A stretch of DNA of 46,594 bases, taken from NCBI GenBank assembly GCA_020057185.1, contig JAGVGK010000045.1:1-46594 (forward strand), given 5' to 3'. The stretch comes from Minisyncoccota bacterium. GTDB lineage: Bacteria; Patescibacteriota; Minisyncoccia; Phycocordibacterales; JACOZG01. The notes under the pieces are model-generated. The model did no database searches. It saw nothing but the letters and a program-made list of their open reading frames with translations, and was not told where the DNA came from. Below, piece by piece: positions 38,399 through 46,497 of this stretch. The translations under genes were made by a program, and so were the position numbers. Each line of letters starts with the position of its first letter. Position 1 is the first letter of the stretch.

Positions 38399-39703
38399 CT
38401 AAACATTCGAGCCGGCGACAAAGCCGGTGGTCCAACAAAGTTGGAGACTATAACCACCAGACGGTCGAGCGATATTCAAAATATCGCCGATAAGATAAAG
38501 TCTGGGGACAATCCGAGATTCCATCGTTTTGAAATTAACTTCCTCGAGGGCTACGCCTCCCGCCGAGATAATCGCTTTATTCGCCCCCAAGAGACCCTTA
38601 ACTCGAAGGGGTATGGCTTTAAGAAGAGCCACCAGTTTGAGCCGATCCGCCCGACGAACGCTATGATTCGGCGTGGCACCATCAATCCCCGCGAGATCAA
38701 GCATCGGCTCAACGAGGGCGGAAGGTATTAATTTCCCGAGCACATTCTTAATTTTTTTATTTGATTCCACTGTAAGCAAAGTTTGTAATTTATCCCGAAG
38801 CGCCACAGTATCAAGTTTGGGGAAAAGATCGAGGTGAATCGTGACTTGACTGTGCGTCAGAAGCTCACCGATCGCCTGGCTCAAATTAAGAATCGTCGGA
38901 CCACTCACGCCGAAATGAGTAAAGAGGAGTTTACCCAAGTGGGTGCTCTGCTTCTGCCCATCCGCAAACACGGTTAGCTTGATATCCGACAAAGTCACCC
39001 CACCGAGTCGCTTGACCCACGGATCGGCGAGTGCGAGAGGCACGAGTGCGAAATTATTCTCAACGACAGTATGACCGAGTCGCTTCAGCCACTCGAAACC
39101 TTCACCGGTCGAACCCGTCTCGGGGTGCGATGTTCCACCGGTGGCCACTACGCAAGCTCGAGCCGCGATCTTCTCTCCCCCCTTAAGAGTAAGACTAAAC
39201 TGTCCCAGCGCGACATTTTTCTCGATCTTCGAAACTTCACTTTTTGTCTTTACTGTCACTCCGCCCGCTTTCAAAAATTGAACCAGCACATCCCAAACCG
39301 ATTGCGCTCGATTAGACTTCGGAAACATTCGGCCGTCATTCTCTTCTTTCAAGACGAGACCACGCTGGGCAAAAAAATCCAACACCTCTCTCACCGCGAA
39401 CTGCGCGAACGCCGAGAAGAGAAATTGCCCGCTCTGACGATACTGCGCGAGCATTGTCCGCACCGCGGGTTTATTATTCGTGAGATTACATCGGCCACCG
39501 CCGGTGATGAGAAGTTTCCGCCCAAGCGTTTCATTCTTCTCCAAGAGGAGAACGGCGCGCCCGCGCTCACCGGCCCGACCCGCCGCCATCATCCCCGCCG
39601 GACCACCACCAATCACCACGACCTCCCAAACAGCGCGCGAAAAATTCGGCAAAGAAAAACCACTCGCCAAGCCATCTCGGGAGCGGTTTTCCTTATATAC
39701 CAT
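38399..39703 (-). CDS. NAD(P)/FAD-dependent oxidoreductase, HI0933/YhiN family
   Basis: About 434 aa from MVYKENRSRDG; the track start runs back into csp. FAD-binding VVVIGGGPAGMMAAGRAGERG, then LLEKNETLGRKLLITGGGRCNLTN, which is diagnostic of the HI0933/YhiN group, VVATGGTSHPETGSTGEGFEW, and C-terminal AGGVALEEVNFKTMESRIVPRLYLIGDILN. The physiological substrate of YhiN-like flavoproteins is not established. It begins 10 bp after the csp stop, so is probably co-transcribed. Confidence 0.93.
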   Translation of the reverse strand: MVYKENRSRDGLASGFSLPNFSRAVWEVVVIGGGPAGMMAAGRAGERGRAVLLLEKNETLGRKLLITGGGRCNLTNNKPAVRTMLAQYRQSGQFLFSAFAQFAVREVLDFFAQRGLVLKEENDGRMFPKSNRAQSVWDVLVQFLKAGGVTVKTKSEVSKIEKNVALGQFSLTLKGGEKIAARACVVATGGTSHPETGSTGEGFEWLKRLGHTVVENNFALVPLALADPWVKRLGGVTLSDIKLTVFADGQKQSTHLGKLLFTHFGVSGPTILNLSQAIGELLTHSQVTIHLDLFPKLDTVALRDKLQTLLTVESNKKIKNVLGKLIPSALVEPMLDLAGIDGATPNHSVRRADRLKLVALLKAIPLRVKGLLGANKAIISAGGVALEEVNFKTMESRIVPRLYLIGDILNIARPSGGYSLQLCWTTGFVAGSNV

Positions 39704-39713
39704 TCGACTAAAG

Positions 39714-39911
39714 TTAGGCGCGTGTGACATTCGTCGCGGCGGGGCCTTTTTCCCCATTGACGACATCAAAGGTCACGGCATCGCCCTCCTTGAGTTCCTC
39801 GAAAGTGACACCCTTCACTTCGGAAGAGTGAAAGAACAGGTCCTTCTCTTCGCCCTCGCGAGAGATGAAGCCGAATCCTTTGGTGGTCAGGGTCTTGATT
39901 GTTCCGTTCAT
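39714..39911 (-). CDS. csp: Cold-shock domain protein
   Basis: 65-aa single CSD: MNGTIKTLTTKGFGFISREGEEKDLFFHSSEVKG with RNP1 (KGFGFI) and RNP2 (DLFFH) motifs, and the usual end KGPAATNV. Single-stranded RNA/DNA chaperone. The leader has AT-rich -10-like boxes but no clear Shine-Dalgarno. Confidence 0.97.
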   Translation of the reverse strand: MNGTIKTLTTKGFGFISREGEEKDLFFHSSEVKGVTFEELKEGDAVTFDVVNGEKGPAATNVTRA

Positions 39912-39963
39912 ATGATTATGACTTAACTATTATTAACTGCTTATAATCGAACACTCTACTCTA

Positions 39964-40842
39964 TCATAGTCCATAATATTTGAACAGGGCCTTAACCCCG
40001 GCAAGGTTCTCGGCCCATTCAATCGCCTGATGAGTTTTAAGTTCGACCGTGAGCGCTGGAATGCCGATAGACGCCAGCCAGCCCTCCGCGTCGCCGGTCA
40101 CATCATAAGCGTCAAACGATTTGACCGCTGGATAACCTGACGCCTGCGCGTAGGCCGTCATAATCGCCAGTGTCCCCGGTAGAATATCGCCTTCGCACTT
40201 CGACGCATATACCGCGCCGGCTTGACTGTGCCAAAAGATTACCGCCGACGACTTGTTGGTTAACACAAAATCGCGAATTGCCACGGCTTCCGGTTCGGAG
40301 AACGGCGCCGAGCCGGCCTTAACCGACTGACCACGCCACATACTCTGCGGTTGCCACTGACAATCGAAGTTGCGATTGAGATCGACCGTGTGCGCGTTGA
40401 ATCGGCCGGGCGACTGATCGCCGGTCGTCGGCACATCCGCCAGCACGAAGCGACCTTCTTTACCAATTACTTTATACACGCCGTCGGGATTCGCCGACGG
40501 GATGACAGTGACCTTCAAATTGTCGGGAATGACCGCCGGATTATCTCGGAGATAATCCATAAATTTATACGCGAGCAGAACACTGTTCCACTCATAACCG
40601 CCGTGAATCCCGCCGATAAACACCAATTGAGTTTTTCCTTTTCCATAAGTGGTCGCCGAAATCGCGCGACCTTCCACCGATTGACCAATCACGCTCGTCT
40701 CCGGACCAAGCTTTTTTACTTTTACCACTGGTGTAATCACGACTGGCAGAGGCTCTGGTTCAACTTTATTTTGCCAGTTAATAAACAAATACAAACCACT
40801 CACCAACAAAACGATGATGAGAACGACGACAAAGAATCGCAT
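39964..40842 (-). CDS. M14-family zinc carboxypeptidase, membrane-anchored
   Basis: 292 aa: an N-terminal helix (FFVVVLIIVLLVSGLYLFI) then an M14 domain. GGIHGGYEWN carries the first zinc His, with Glu at +4 instead of the usual H-x-x-E. DLNRNFDCQW provides the substrate-binding Arg, FWHSQAGAVY the second zinc His, and LTVELKTH the catalytic Glu. Probably trims cell-wall or extracellular peptides. It is a tandem paralogue of the next gene; start and stop share one base (TAATG), so they are translated together. Confidence 0.9.
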   Translation of the reverse strand: MRFFVVVLIIVLLVSGLYLFINWQNKVEPEPLPVVITPVVKVKKLGPETSVIGQSVEGRAISATTYGKGKTQLVFIGGIHGGYEWNSVLLAYKFMDYLRDNPAVIPDNLKVTVIPSANPDGVYKVIGKEGRFVLADVPTTGDQSPGRFNAHTVDLNRNFDCQWQPQSMWRGQSVKAGSAPFSEPEAVAIRDFVLTNKSSAVIFWHSQAGAVYASKCEGDILPGTLAIMTAYAQASGYPAVKSFDAYDVTGDAEGWLASIGIPALTVELKTHQAIEWAENLAGVKALFKYYGL

Positions 40843-41780
40843 TATTTTGCGTAGTACTCCAGCAGAGCTTTTATTCCCGCCAGGTTTTTATCCCATTCCA
40901 CATCATCATGTGTCGCAAGCAGAACGCTGATCGCCGGGATGTTATTTTTGGCTAACCAATTTACCAGATCACCAGTGATGTCATAGAAATTAAATTTTTC
41001 GTAGGCGGGATAACCGGAAGCTTGAGCATAAGTGTTAGTGATAGTTTTCGTTTCCGGCAAAATACCGCTTTGACAACTGGAGGAGAAAACTCCGCCGGCA
41101 GCACTGTACCAAGCCACCACCGCATTCGGTCTTAGGGCCTCAATATAATTTTTAAGCGCCAAACTTTCGGGTTCAGAAAATACGACACTCCCGCCACTCA
41201 CGGTTTTATTTTGCCACTTACTCGTGGCCTGCCAATCACAATCGAAGTTGCGGTTGAGATCTACTTTGTTGGCGTTGAAGCGACCGGCGGTCACGACCGC
41301 GATCGACGGCGATACATCAGCTTTAGTAAATTGACTCGTGGTGGTACCGACCACCTTATTTAGTCCATCAGGATTTAGCACCGGAATAACCGTCACGGCA
41401 ACTTGAGCCGGAATCGTCTCTAGATTACTCTTCAAATAATCTATCAACTTGTAAGCGAGAAGGGCAGTATTCCACGAATAGCCACCATGGATCCCGCCGA
41501 TAAACAGAATTTTTGTCGCGCCCGTGCCGTAGTTATAAGCCGTGATCGCGCGCCCCTCCACTGATTGACCAATCACTATTTCACCAGTCTGATTGTCAAT
41601 TAGTGTAGTCGGCGGCGTACTGCTAGCGAGCGGGACGACTGGCGGTGGAGTCGTGTCGATTACTTCAGGTGGTGTCGCGTTCGGTAAAACCACCGAATTA
41701 TTAGACGACCACTGGGTCAACCAATACGCGCCTAGACCAATCAGAATCACTATTACCAAGACAATAATCAGATTTTTCAT
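40842..41780 (-). CDS. M14-like paralogue, predicted pseudoenzyme
   Basis: 312 aa with the same layout as the neighbour: an N-terminal helix, a Pro/Thr-rich linker (PPEVIDTTPPPVVPLASSTP) and an M14 fold. Key residues are lost: HGGYSWN (no Glu), AWYSAAGGVF (zinc His to Tyr) and ISVLLATH (catalytic Glu to Leu). DLNRNFDCDW is kept. It is therefore likely to bind but not cleave peptide, or to assist the active paralogue. It is first in the pair, preceded by AT-rich TATAAA. Confidence 0.88.
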   Translation of the reverse strand: MKNLIIVLVIVILIGLGAYWLTQWSSNNSVVLPNATPPEVIDTTPPPVVPLASSTPPTTLIDNQTGEIVIGQSVEGRAITAYNYGTGATKILFIGGIHGGYSWNTALLAYKLIDYLKSNLETIPAQVAVTVIPVLNPDGLNKVVGTTTSQFTKADVSPSIAVVTAGRFNANKVDLNRNFDCDWQATSKWQNKTVSGGSVVFSEPESLALKNYIEALRPNAVVAWYSAAGGVFSSSCQSGILPETKTITNTYAQASGYPAYEKFNFYDITGDLVNWLAKNNIPAISVLLATHDDVEWDKNLAGIKALLEYYAK

Positions 41781-41855
41781 ATTTTTTATAAAATTACCTA
41801 TTAATTACTTACTAATGCCTAATTTAGTGTAGCAAAATTTTCTTGACAACCCTAA

Positions 41856-41926
41856 CTGCCGGCCAGGGACTCGAACCCCAATACCATCCTCCAGAGGGAT
41901 GTGTCCTACCATTAGACGAGCCGGCA
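41856..41926 (-). tRNA. tRNA-Gln (anticodon CTG)
   Basis: 71 nt; folds as a full cloverleaf: acceptor TGCCGGC/GCCGGCA, D-stem GTCT/GGAC, anticodon stem CATCC/GGATG with loop CTCTGGA (U33, anticodon CTG, reads CAG), and T-arm with TTCGAGT. CCA is not encoded and must be added. It is divergent from the Nudix gene. Confidence 0.95.
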
Positions 41927-42032
41927 AAGGCACGCCCCCCACTCTAGCAAAAATAATATCGTTGTGCTATAAGAAGGAAGGAGTTGTTTAATTAGTTCTT
42001 CAGAAACCAGAAACTCCAGAAAGGAGAAACGA

Positions 42033-42437
42033 ATGATTACCGAGGTTAGTTGGGCCATAATTGGAAAGCGTGAAATATTGATCACTTGGGAAGTGGGCGC
42101 TAGGGGGTGGTCATTGCCCGGGGGGATAGCCAACCCATGTGAAAGCTCACAAGCCGCCTTGCTTCGCGGGTTAAACGAACGATTCGTTGATTTGCGGGTA
42201 AATGGTTCGCCAGTGGTTTGGCAACGTTTCGAACCTTCCACTGGTAATCCTAAGAGAATCACGATCTTTCTGGTGGAAACTGGTGAGGTGGTAATACCCA
42301 ATCCAAAGAAAGTTGCTGATAGCCGGTGGATCTATCCCATCACCGCCAAGCAACATAAACTTCCTGATGAAGCAGTCGAAGCACTTCATCAGCTCCAAGA
42401 ATTACGCCGTCACCATCCGCCAAAAATTCTCGAGTGA
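42033..42437 (+). CDS. Nudix-like protein with degenerate Nudix box
   Basis: 134 aa. The N-terminal beta sheet (ITEVSWAIIGKREILITWEVGARGWSLPGG) and overall layout are Nudix, but the box reads GGIANPCESSQAALLRGLNERF, giving RG..NE in place of RE..EE, so metal-binding Glu residues are missing. It may be a non-hydrolytic nucleotide sensor or a divergent enzyme. Strong Shine-Dalgarno AAAGGAG, upstream TGCTATAAG, terminator behind: another monocistronic leader-bearing gene. Confidence 0.75.
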   Translation: MITEVSWAIIGKREILITWEVGARGWSLPGGIANPCESSQAALLRGLNERFVDLRVNGSPVVWQRFEPSTGNPKRITIFLVETGEVVIPNPKKVADSRWIYPITAKQHKLPDEAVEALHQLQELRRHHPPKILE

Positions 42438-42452
42438 GAATTGAGCTACCAG

Positions 42453-42500
42453 AGACCCGCCACTTCGCCGATAGGCGAACGAGCGGGTCTTTTATTTTTT
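42453..42500 (+). terminator. Terminator of Nudix-like gene
   Basis: AGACCCGC/GCGGGTCT plus inner TTCGCC/GGCGAA stem, then TTTTATTTTTT. It overlaps the stop of convergent pyrG. Confidence 0.85.
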
Positions 42501-44159
42501 AGCACCGGCCGATTTTAAGAAAGCAACAAAAAGTGGGTGCGGGTGCAATGGTGTAGATTTGAATTCGGGATGAAACTGGGTACCGAGAAAGAAAGGGTGT
42601 TGGGCTTTCGGCAATTCCACAATTTCCATCAGTCGGCCGTCGGGCGAACGACCGGAAAAAACGAGCCCAGCTTTTTCTAGCGTCACCACATAATCTGGAT
42701 TAACTTCATAACGATGGCGGTGGCGTTCATGAATAAGCTTGTAGCCGTTAGCTTGTAGCTTGTAGCTGGAGTCGACATACGCATCAAATGCGGTCGTACC
42801 GTGCTTCAACTCACAAGGGTAAGCGCCTAAACGCATCGTCCCGCCATAATCAGCTTGGGCGATCTTCTCTCGCTGTTCCGGTAAAACATCAATCACTGGC
42901 GCGGGCGTCTTCGGATTAATTTCGGTCGTGTGCGCTCGCTTAAGTCCCGCCACATGGCGTGCATATTCCACCACCGCGAGTTGCATACCGTAACAAAGTC
43001 CAAAAAATGGAATTCCCTTTTCGCGCGCGAATTTAATCACCGCAATTTTCCCCTCCACGCCTCGCTCGCCGAAACCGCCCGGGACAAGCAAACCGTCATA
43101 ATTTTTTAATTCGGCCAACTTATCTATTTTTTTGTCCTCGTAGTCCCCCGCGTCCAACCAATCGAGAATCAACTTCCGCCCCAGAATACCCGCGGCGTGC
43201 TTGAGCGATTCAATAATCGAGATATAGACATCCGAGAGAACATAGTCACCGGTTTTGAAATATTTTCCCACCACGCCGATTCTCAATTCTTTGGTTGAGG
43301 TTTTCATTCGTTCCACCATTTGTCGCCAATCCTTCAGATCCTCTTGACGCGGACGCAAGCGCAGAAGTTTCAAAACCGTCGTGCTCAAACCATCCTTCTC
43401 GAAGTTGAGCGGAATGTCGTAAATATTATCCACATCCGGCGCGGAAATAATATTCTTCACTGGCACATTACAAGAGAAAGCAAGTTTGTCTTTGCGCTTC
43501 TGATCAAGCGGTCGATCGCTCCGCGCGATAATAATATCGGGATGAATACCATAAGAATTAATCGCCCGCACCGCGTATTGCGTCGGCTTGGTCTTCATCT
43601 CGCCGACCTTGTTGGGAATCGGCAGATAACTAACGAGGACGAAAAGAACATCGTTCGGGTGCTTCAACTTGAGTACGCGCGCCGCTTCGAAAAAGATGCT
43701 GTTTTGATATTCACCCACCGTTCCGCCGATTTCAATAATCGAAATATCCGCCTTCGTCTTGTCGGTCGAGCGCTTGATTCGGCGGAGAATTTCCTCCGAG
43801 ATATACGGTACGGGATCAACACACTTCCCGCCGTAGCCGAGTGCGCGTTCCTTATCAATCACATATTTATAAACCATCCCCGAGGTCATATAGTTTTCGG
43901 CCGGGACACTCACATCGAGAAAGCGTTCGTAATTGCCCATATCCTGATCACATTCGAGGCCCGAATCCAAAACAAAAACTTCCCCGTGTTCAATCGGGTT
44001 CATTGTCCCGGCATCCACATTGAGATACGGATCAATCTTGAGTGGATTAATCTTAAAACCGCGCGCCGAGAGAATCTTACCCAGCGACGAAGTGGTGACG
44101 CCCTTGCCCACTCCGGACATCACCCCTCCAATTACGAAAATGTATTTGTGGCGGGTCAC
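42492..44159 (-). CDS. pyrG: CTP synthase
   Basis: 555 aa, full length. It makes CTP from UTP, ATP and glutamine. The N-terminal synthase domain (YIFVIGGVMSGVGKGVTTSS; KIDPYLNVDAGTMNPIEHGEVFVLDSG; EIGGTVGEYQ) is followed by the class I glutaminase domain from about residue 300: VPGGFGERG, nucleophile Cys in FFGLCYGMQLAV (Tyr replaces Leu of the usual GICLGMQ), and the His/Glu pair in GTQFHPEFKS. GTG start, 10 bp after ftsX, so the two are co-transcribed. Confidence 0.97.
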   Translation of the reverse strand: MTRHKYIFVIGGVMSGVGKGVTTSSLGKILSARGFKINPLKIDPYLNVDAGTMNPIEHGEVFVLDSGLECDQDMGNYERFLDVSVPAENYMTSGMVYKYVIDKERALGYGGKCVDPVPYISEEILRRIKRSTDKTKADISIIEIGGTVGEYQNSIFFEAARVLKLKHPNDVLFVLVSYLPIPNKVGEMKTKPTQYAVRAINSYGIHPDIIIARSDRPLDQKRKDKLAFSCNVPVKNIISAPDVDNIYDIPLNFEKDGLSTTVLKLLRLRPRQEDLKDWRQMVERMKTSTKELRIGVVGKYFKTGDYVLSDVYISIIESLKHAAGILGRKLILDWLDAGDYEDKKIDKLAELKNYDGLLVPGGFGERGVEGKIAVIKFAREKGIPFFGLCYGMQLAVVEYARHVAGLKRAHTTEINPKTPAPVIDVLPEQREKIAQADYGGTMRLGAYPCELKHGTTAFDAYVDSSYKLQANGYKLIHERHRHRYEVNPDYVVTLEKAGLVFSGRSPDGRLMEIVELPKAQHPFFLGTQFHPEFKSTPLHPHPLFVAFLKSAGAKK

Positions 44160-44169
44160 AGTAATAAAA

Positions 44170-45087
44170 TCAAATCCTTAGATGTTTACGGATGGCTAAG
44201 ACACTCGCCAAGACACTGATAAAAAGTCCAGAAACAATCAAGACCAAGGTCAAGAAGGTGAAATGCTCGAGATAGTAAGTCGCCAAATTAATACTCGCCG
44301 CCACGCCGGCCGTGGCGTTATGAAGCCAGATCGCCGTGGGGTAAAGAAGAAATAGGGCGAGCAAAGAAGCAAAGAGTCCGGCGATCAAACCTTCAACAAT
44401 GAAGGGTCCGCGGATATAGGGATTGTTGGCGCCAACCAAACGCATCACCGAAATTTCTTCCCGCGAGACATAGATCGCGAGCGAGACGGTATTGAAAGTG
44501 ACGATTAGTGAAATGAAAATGAGGAAGAGGGCGATCGCCAAACTCACTCGCTGGGTGGTGTCAATAATGGCCGAGAGCGCATCGACGCTCGTCTTCTTGA
44601 AGTTGATTTGGTAAATAATACTTTGCCCGCCCGCTGCTAGCGCGCTATCATCATAAAGAAAACTGGCAATGCTCTCATACTGGGACGGGTCGGTCGCTTC
44701 GATATTAAGTCGCGCGCCGAGCGGATTACCAACCTCTTGAAGCGACTGCATAATCAAAGCGTTGTCTTGATTGCGAGTTTTGAAATCATTAAACTCTTCC
44801 TCCCGCGACCGATAAGTGACTTGCTTGACTCCCGGCCGAGCTTGAAGCGTTTTTTGGAAAGCGAGGACTGCCTCTTCCGTCGCCGTGGGTTGGAAAGAGA
44901 CGCTAATATCCACCTTGGCTTTAATCTCGTCGAGTGAAGCGGAGAGGAAGGCTTGCCCTAGAAGTAGCCCGCCAATGGTAAAGAGTGTCACCGTCAAGAC
45001 AATCACTGACGAGAGCGACACCAAGCCACTGCGCCAAAAATTGACGAACCCCGATTTGATAATGCGTTTAATGTTAGCGAGCCACAT
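44170..45087 (-). CDS. ftsX: Cell division protein FtsX
   Basis: 305-aa permease-like protein that, with FtsE, regulates cell-wall hydrolases at the septum. Topology: N-terminal helix (GLVSLSSVIVLTVTLFTIGGLLL), an extracytoplasmic domain (about 50-170), then three helices (VSLAIALFLIFISLIVTFNTV; IVEGLIAGLFASLLALFLLYP; FLTLVLIVSGLFISVLASVLA) with the family segment SREEISVMRLVGANNPYIRGPFIVEG. ftsE is not adjacent, unusual since they are normally paired; it could lie outside the window. The ATG is 6 nt after GATAAT. Confidence 0.94.
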   Translation of the reverse strand: MWLANIKRIIKSGFVNFWRSGLVSLSSVIVLTVTLFTIGGLLLGQAFLSASLDEIKAKVDISVSFQPTATEEAVLAFQKTLQARPGVKQVTYRSREEEFNDFKTRNQDNALIMQSLQEVGNPLGARLNIEATDPSQYESIASFLYDDSALAAGGQSIIYQINFKKTSVDALSAIIDTTQRVSLAIALFLIFISLIVTFNTVSLAIYVSREEISVMRLVGANNPYIRGPFIVEGLIAGLFASLLALFLLYPTAIWLHNATAGVAASINLATYYLEHFTFLTLVLIVSGLFISVLASVLAIRKHLRI

Positions 45088-45102
45088 ATTTAGATTATCT
45101 AA

Positions 45103-45711
45103 TCATTTTATAAACCTGAAGGTGGAAAGGATCTCGGGGAACGGGGAAGAATTCACATCCTTAATTACCAGCATTGACGACCCATTCAATCGGACAGCAA
45201 TCACATGACCGGGTCCGTTGTAACCACTGTATTGACTATCTACCTCGATAGCCGGTTTCCCTGCAAAAGTAATGTCTTTTACAATAATTTGACCCGACTG
45301 CCATTCGGGAATGTTTATATATTTTTCAATCCATTCACGAGATGCCGTAGTCGTAGCATTTACAGAAAAAGACAACAGGATGGGTTCACAACACAGAGCA
45401 AGATCTTCGTTTTTGGCGTCTAGGGCAATATGAACTTCGTCAGAATCAGAGGGGGCTGGTATTAATTTATTTCTGTTCACATTAGAGATTTTGTTGTCCT
45501 TGTCAAAAGTAAAAGCGATGCGTTCCGCCGGATACTTAAACTCAAACCCATATTTATCATTTCGATAAGTTTTCCAGTTTTCTATTCCCTCTCCTTCGGG
45601 GAGGGCGGAGGGTGGGGTGTTTTTGTTTTTCCACACCGCATACCCGCCACCAACTAAAACCGCGAGGATGATAATGAGAGCGATGGGCGAGAAACCTTTA
45701 TTTTTTAACAT
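45103..45711 (-). CDS. Membrane-anchored protein, PsbP-like C-terminal domain
   Basis: 202 aa. The N-terminus KGFSPIALIIILAVLVGGGYAVW is the CPR pilin-like anchor. The extracytoplasmic part begins NWKTYRNDKYGFEFKYPAE and ends EILSTFRFIK, the boundaries of a PsbP/Mog1-like domain common in CPR. A paired Cys (ALCCEPI) is present. The ATG is 6 nt after TGCTATAAT. A decayed paralogue lies upstream at 45958-46497. Function unknown; surface exposure likely. Confidence 0.85.
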   Translation of the reverse strand: MLKNKGFSPIALIIILAVLVGGGYAVWKNKNTPPSALPEGEGIENWKTYRNDKYGFEFKYPAERIAFTFDKDNKISNVNRNKLIPAPSDSDEVHIALDAKNEDLALCCEPILLSFSVNATTTASREWIEKYINIPEWQSGQIIVKDITFAGKPAIEVDSQYSGYNGPGHVIAVRLNGSSMLVIKDVNSSPFPEILSTFRFIK

Positions 45712-45717
45712 AGATTA

Positions 45718-45726
45718 ATTATAGCA
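45718..45726 (-). promoter_or_regulatory. Extended -10 promoter
   Basis: Minus strand TGCTATAAT, 6 nt before ATG 45711; the clearest example of the leaderless pattern. Confidence 0.65.
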
Positions 45727-45772
45727 TACAGACACTTATCCCCCAACCACTCCCTTTATTGTCATCAGCGAC

Positions 45773-45858
45773 TATACTGAAAAGTACAAACGACTTCGGT
45801 CCTCCCCGCAAGGGGTAAAATGAGAATCAGGCGGGTAATTGCCTGATTTTTATTTTAT
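45773..45858 (+). ncRNA. Candidate structured small RNA
   Basis: TATACT -10, then a transcript of about 75 nt with GAC-TTCG-GTC (UUCG tetraloop), CCCC-GCAA-GGGG (GNRA tetraloop) and a terminator hairpin AATCAGGC/GCCTGATT followed by TTTTTATTTTATTTT. No ORF with a start fits. The -35 is weak. Two stable tetraloops plus a terminator in a gap between two membrane-protein genes suggest a real RNA; no known family is recognised. Confidence 0.5.
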
Positions 45859-45957
45859 TTTAAAATATACCATAACATCACGATCGTGTTATTGCAGTAT
45901 AATTTCACCACGCAAGATTCTGAAAATCTTTTTGCATAAGAACAAAAGTGTCCTTAT

Positions 45958-46497
45958 TTATTTCGTAAACCGAAAGGTGGAGAGGATTTGGTCTCTTATT
46001 TCCTTATCTTTTTCTACATCATCGACAACCTCACCCTCGTTTCTTTTCATTACCTCATCGCCATAATAAATTAAAATCAAATGGGTGCCGTCGTCTGAAA
46101 AGATTGAGTAACCAAATGTACATCCCGCATCACAACCAATAGATTCCATATAAGGAATTCCACTTGCTCCAGCTTAGATCAGTTTTCCATTTATCAATAA
46201 ACCCGGCGTTTTCTGCATATTTTTTTAACTCAATATAAGAAGAAAAGGATTTTTGAGCATCTAGCCTCACCAACAACAAGGTCGGAGAATATGGGCTACT
46301 ACTCACTTCTTGATTTCTAGTCCCCAAACATAATAATAAGGGTTCTGATTGGTTAGACATCTTTGCTCTATCTTCTTGCTGTGGACGACATGGTTCAAAA
46401 ACAGTTGGATACTTAAACTCAAACCCGTACTTGTCATTCCGATAAGTTTTCCAAGTAGCGGTGTCAACACTAATACTTATGTCATCTAAATTTAGGA
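45958..46497 (-). pseudogene. Decayed paralogue of the 45103 gene
   Basis: The first frame reads LNLDDISISVDTATWKTYRN..KYGFEFKYP...KTDLSWSKW; the second, ending DQILSTFRFTK, continues it after a frameshift near 46160-46185. The N-terminal anchor and start codon are missing (stop codon just upstream). Both ends match the intact gene (WKTYRNDKYGFEFKYP; ILSTFRF-K), so it is a tandem duplicate that has lost its start and frame. Confidence 0.75.
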
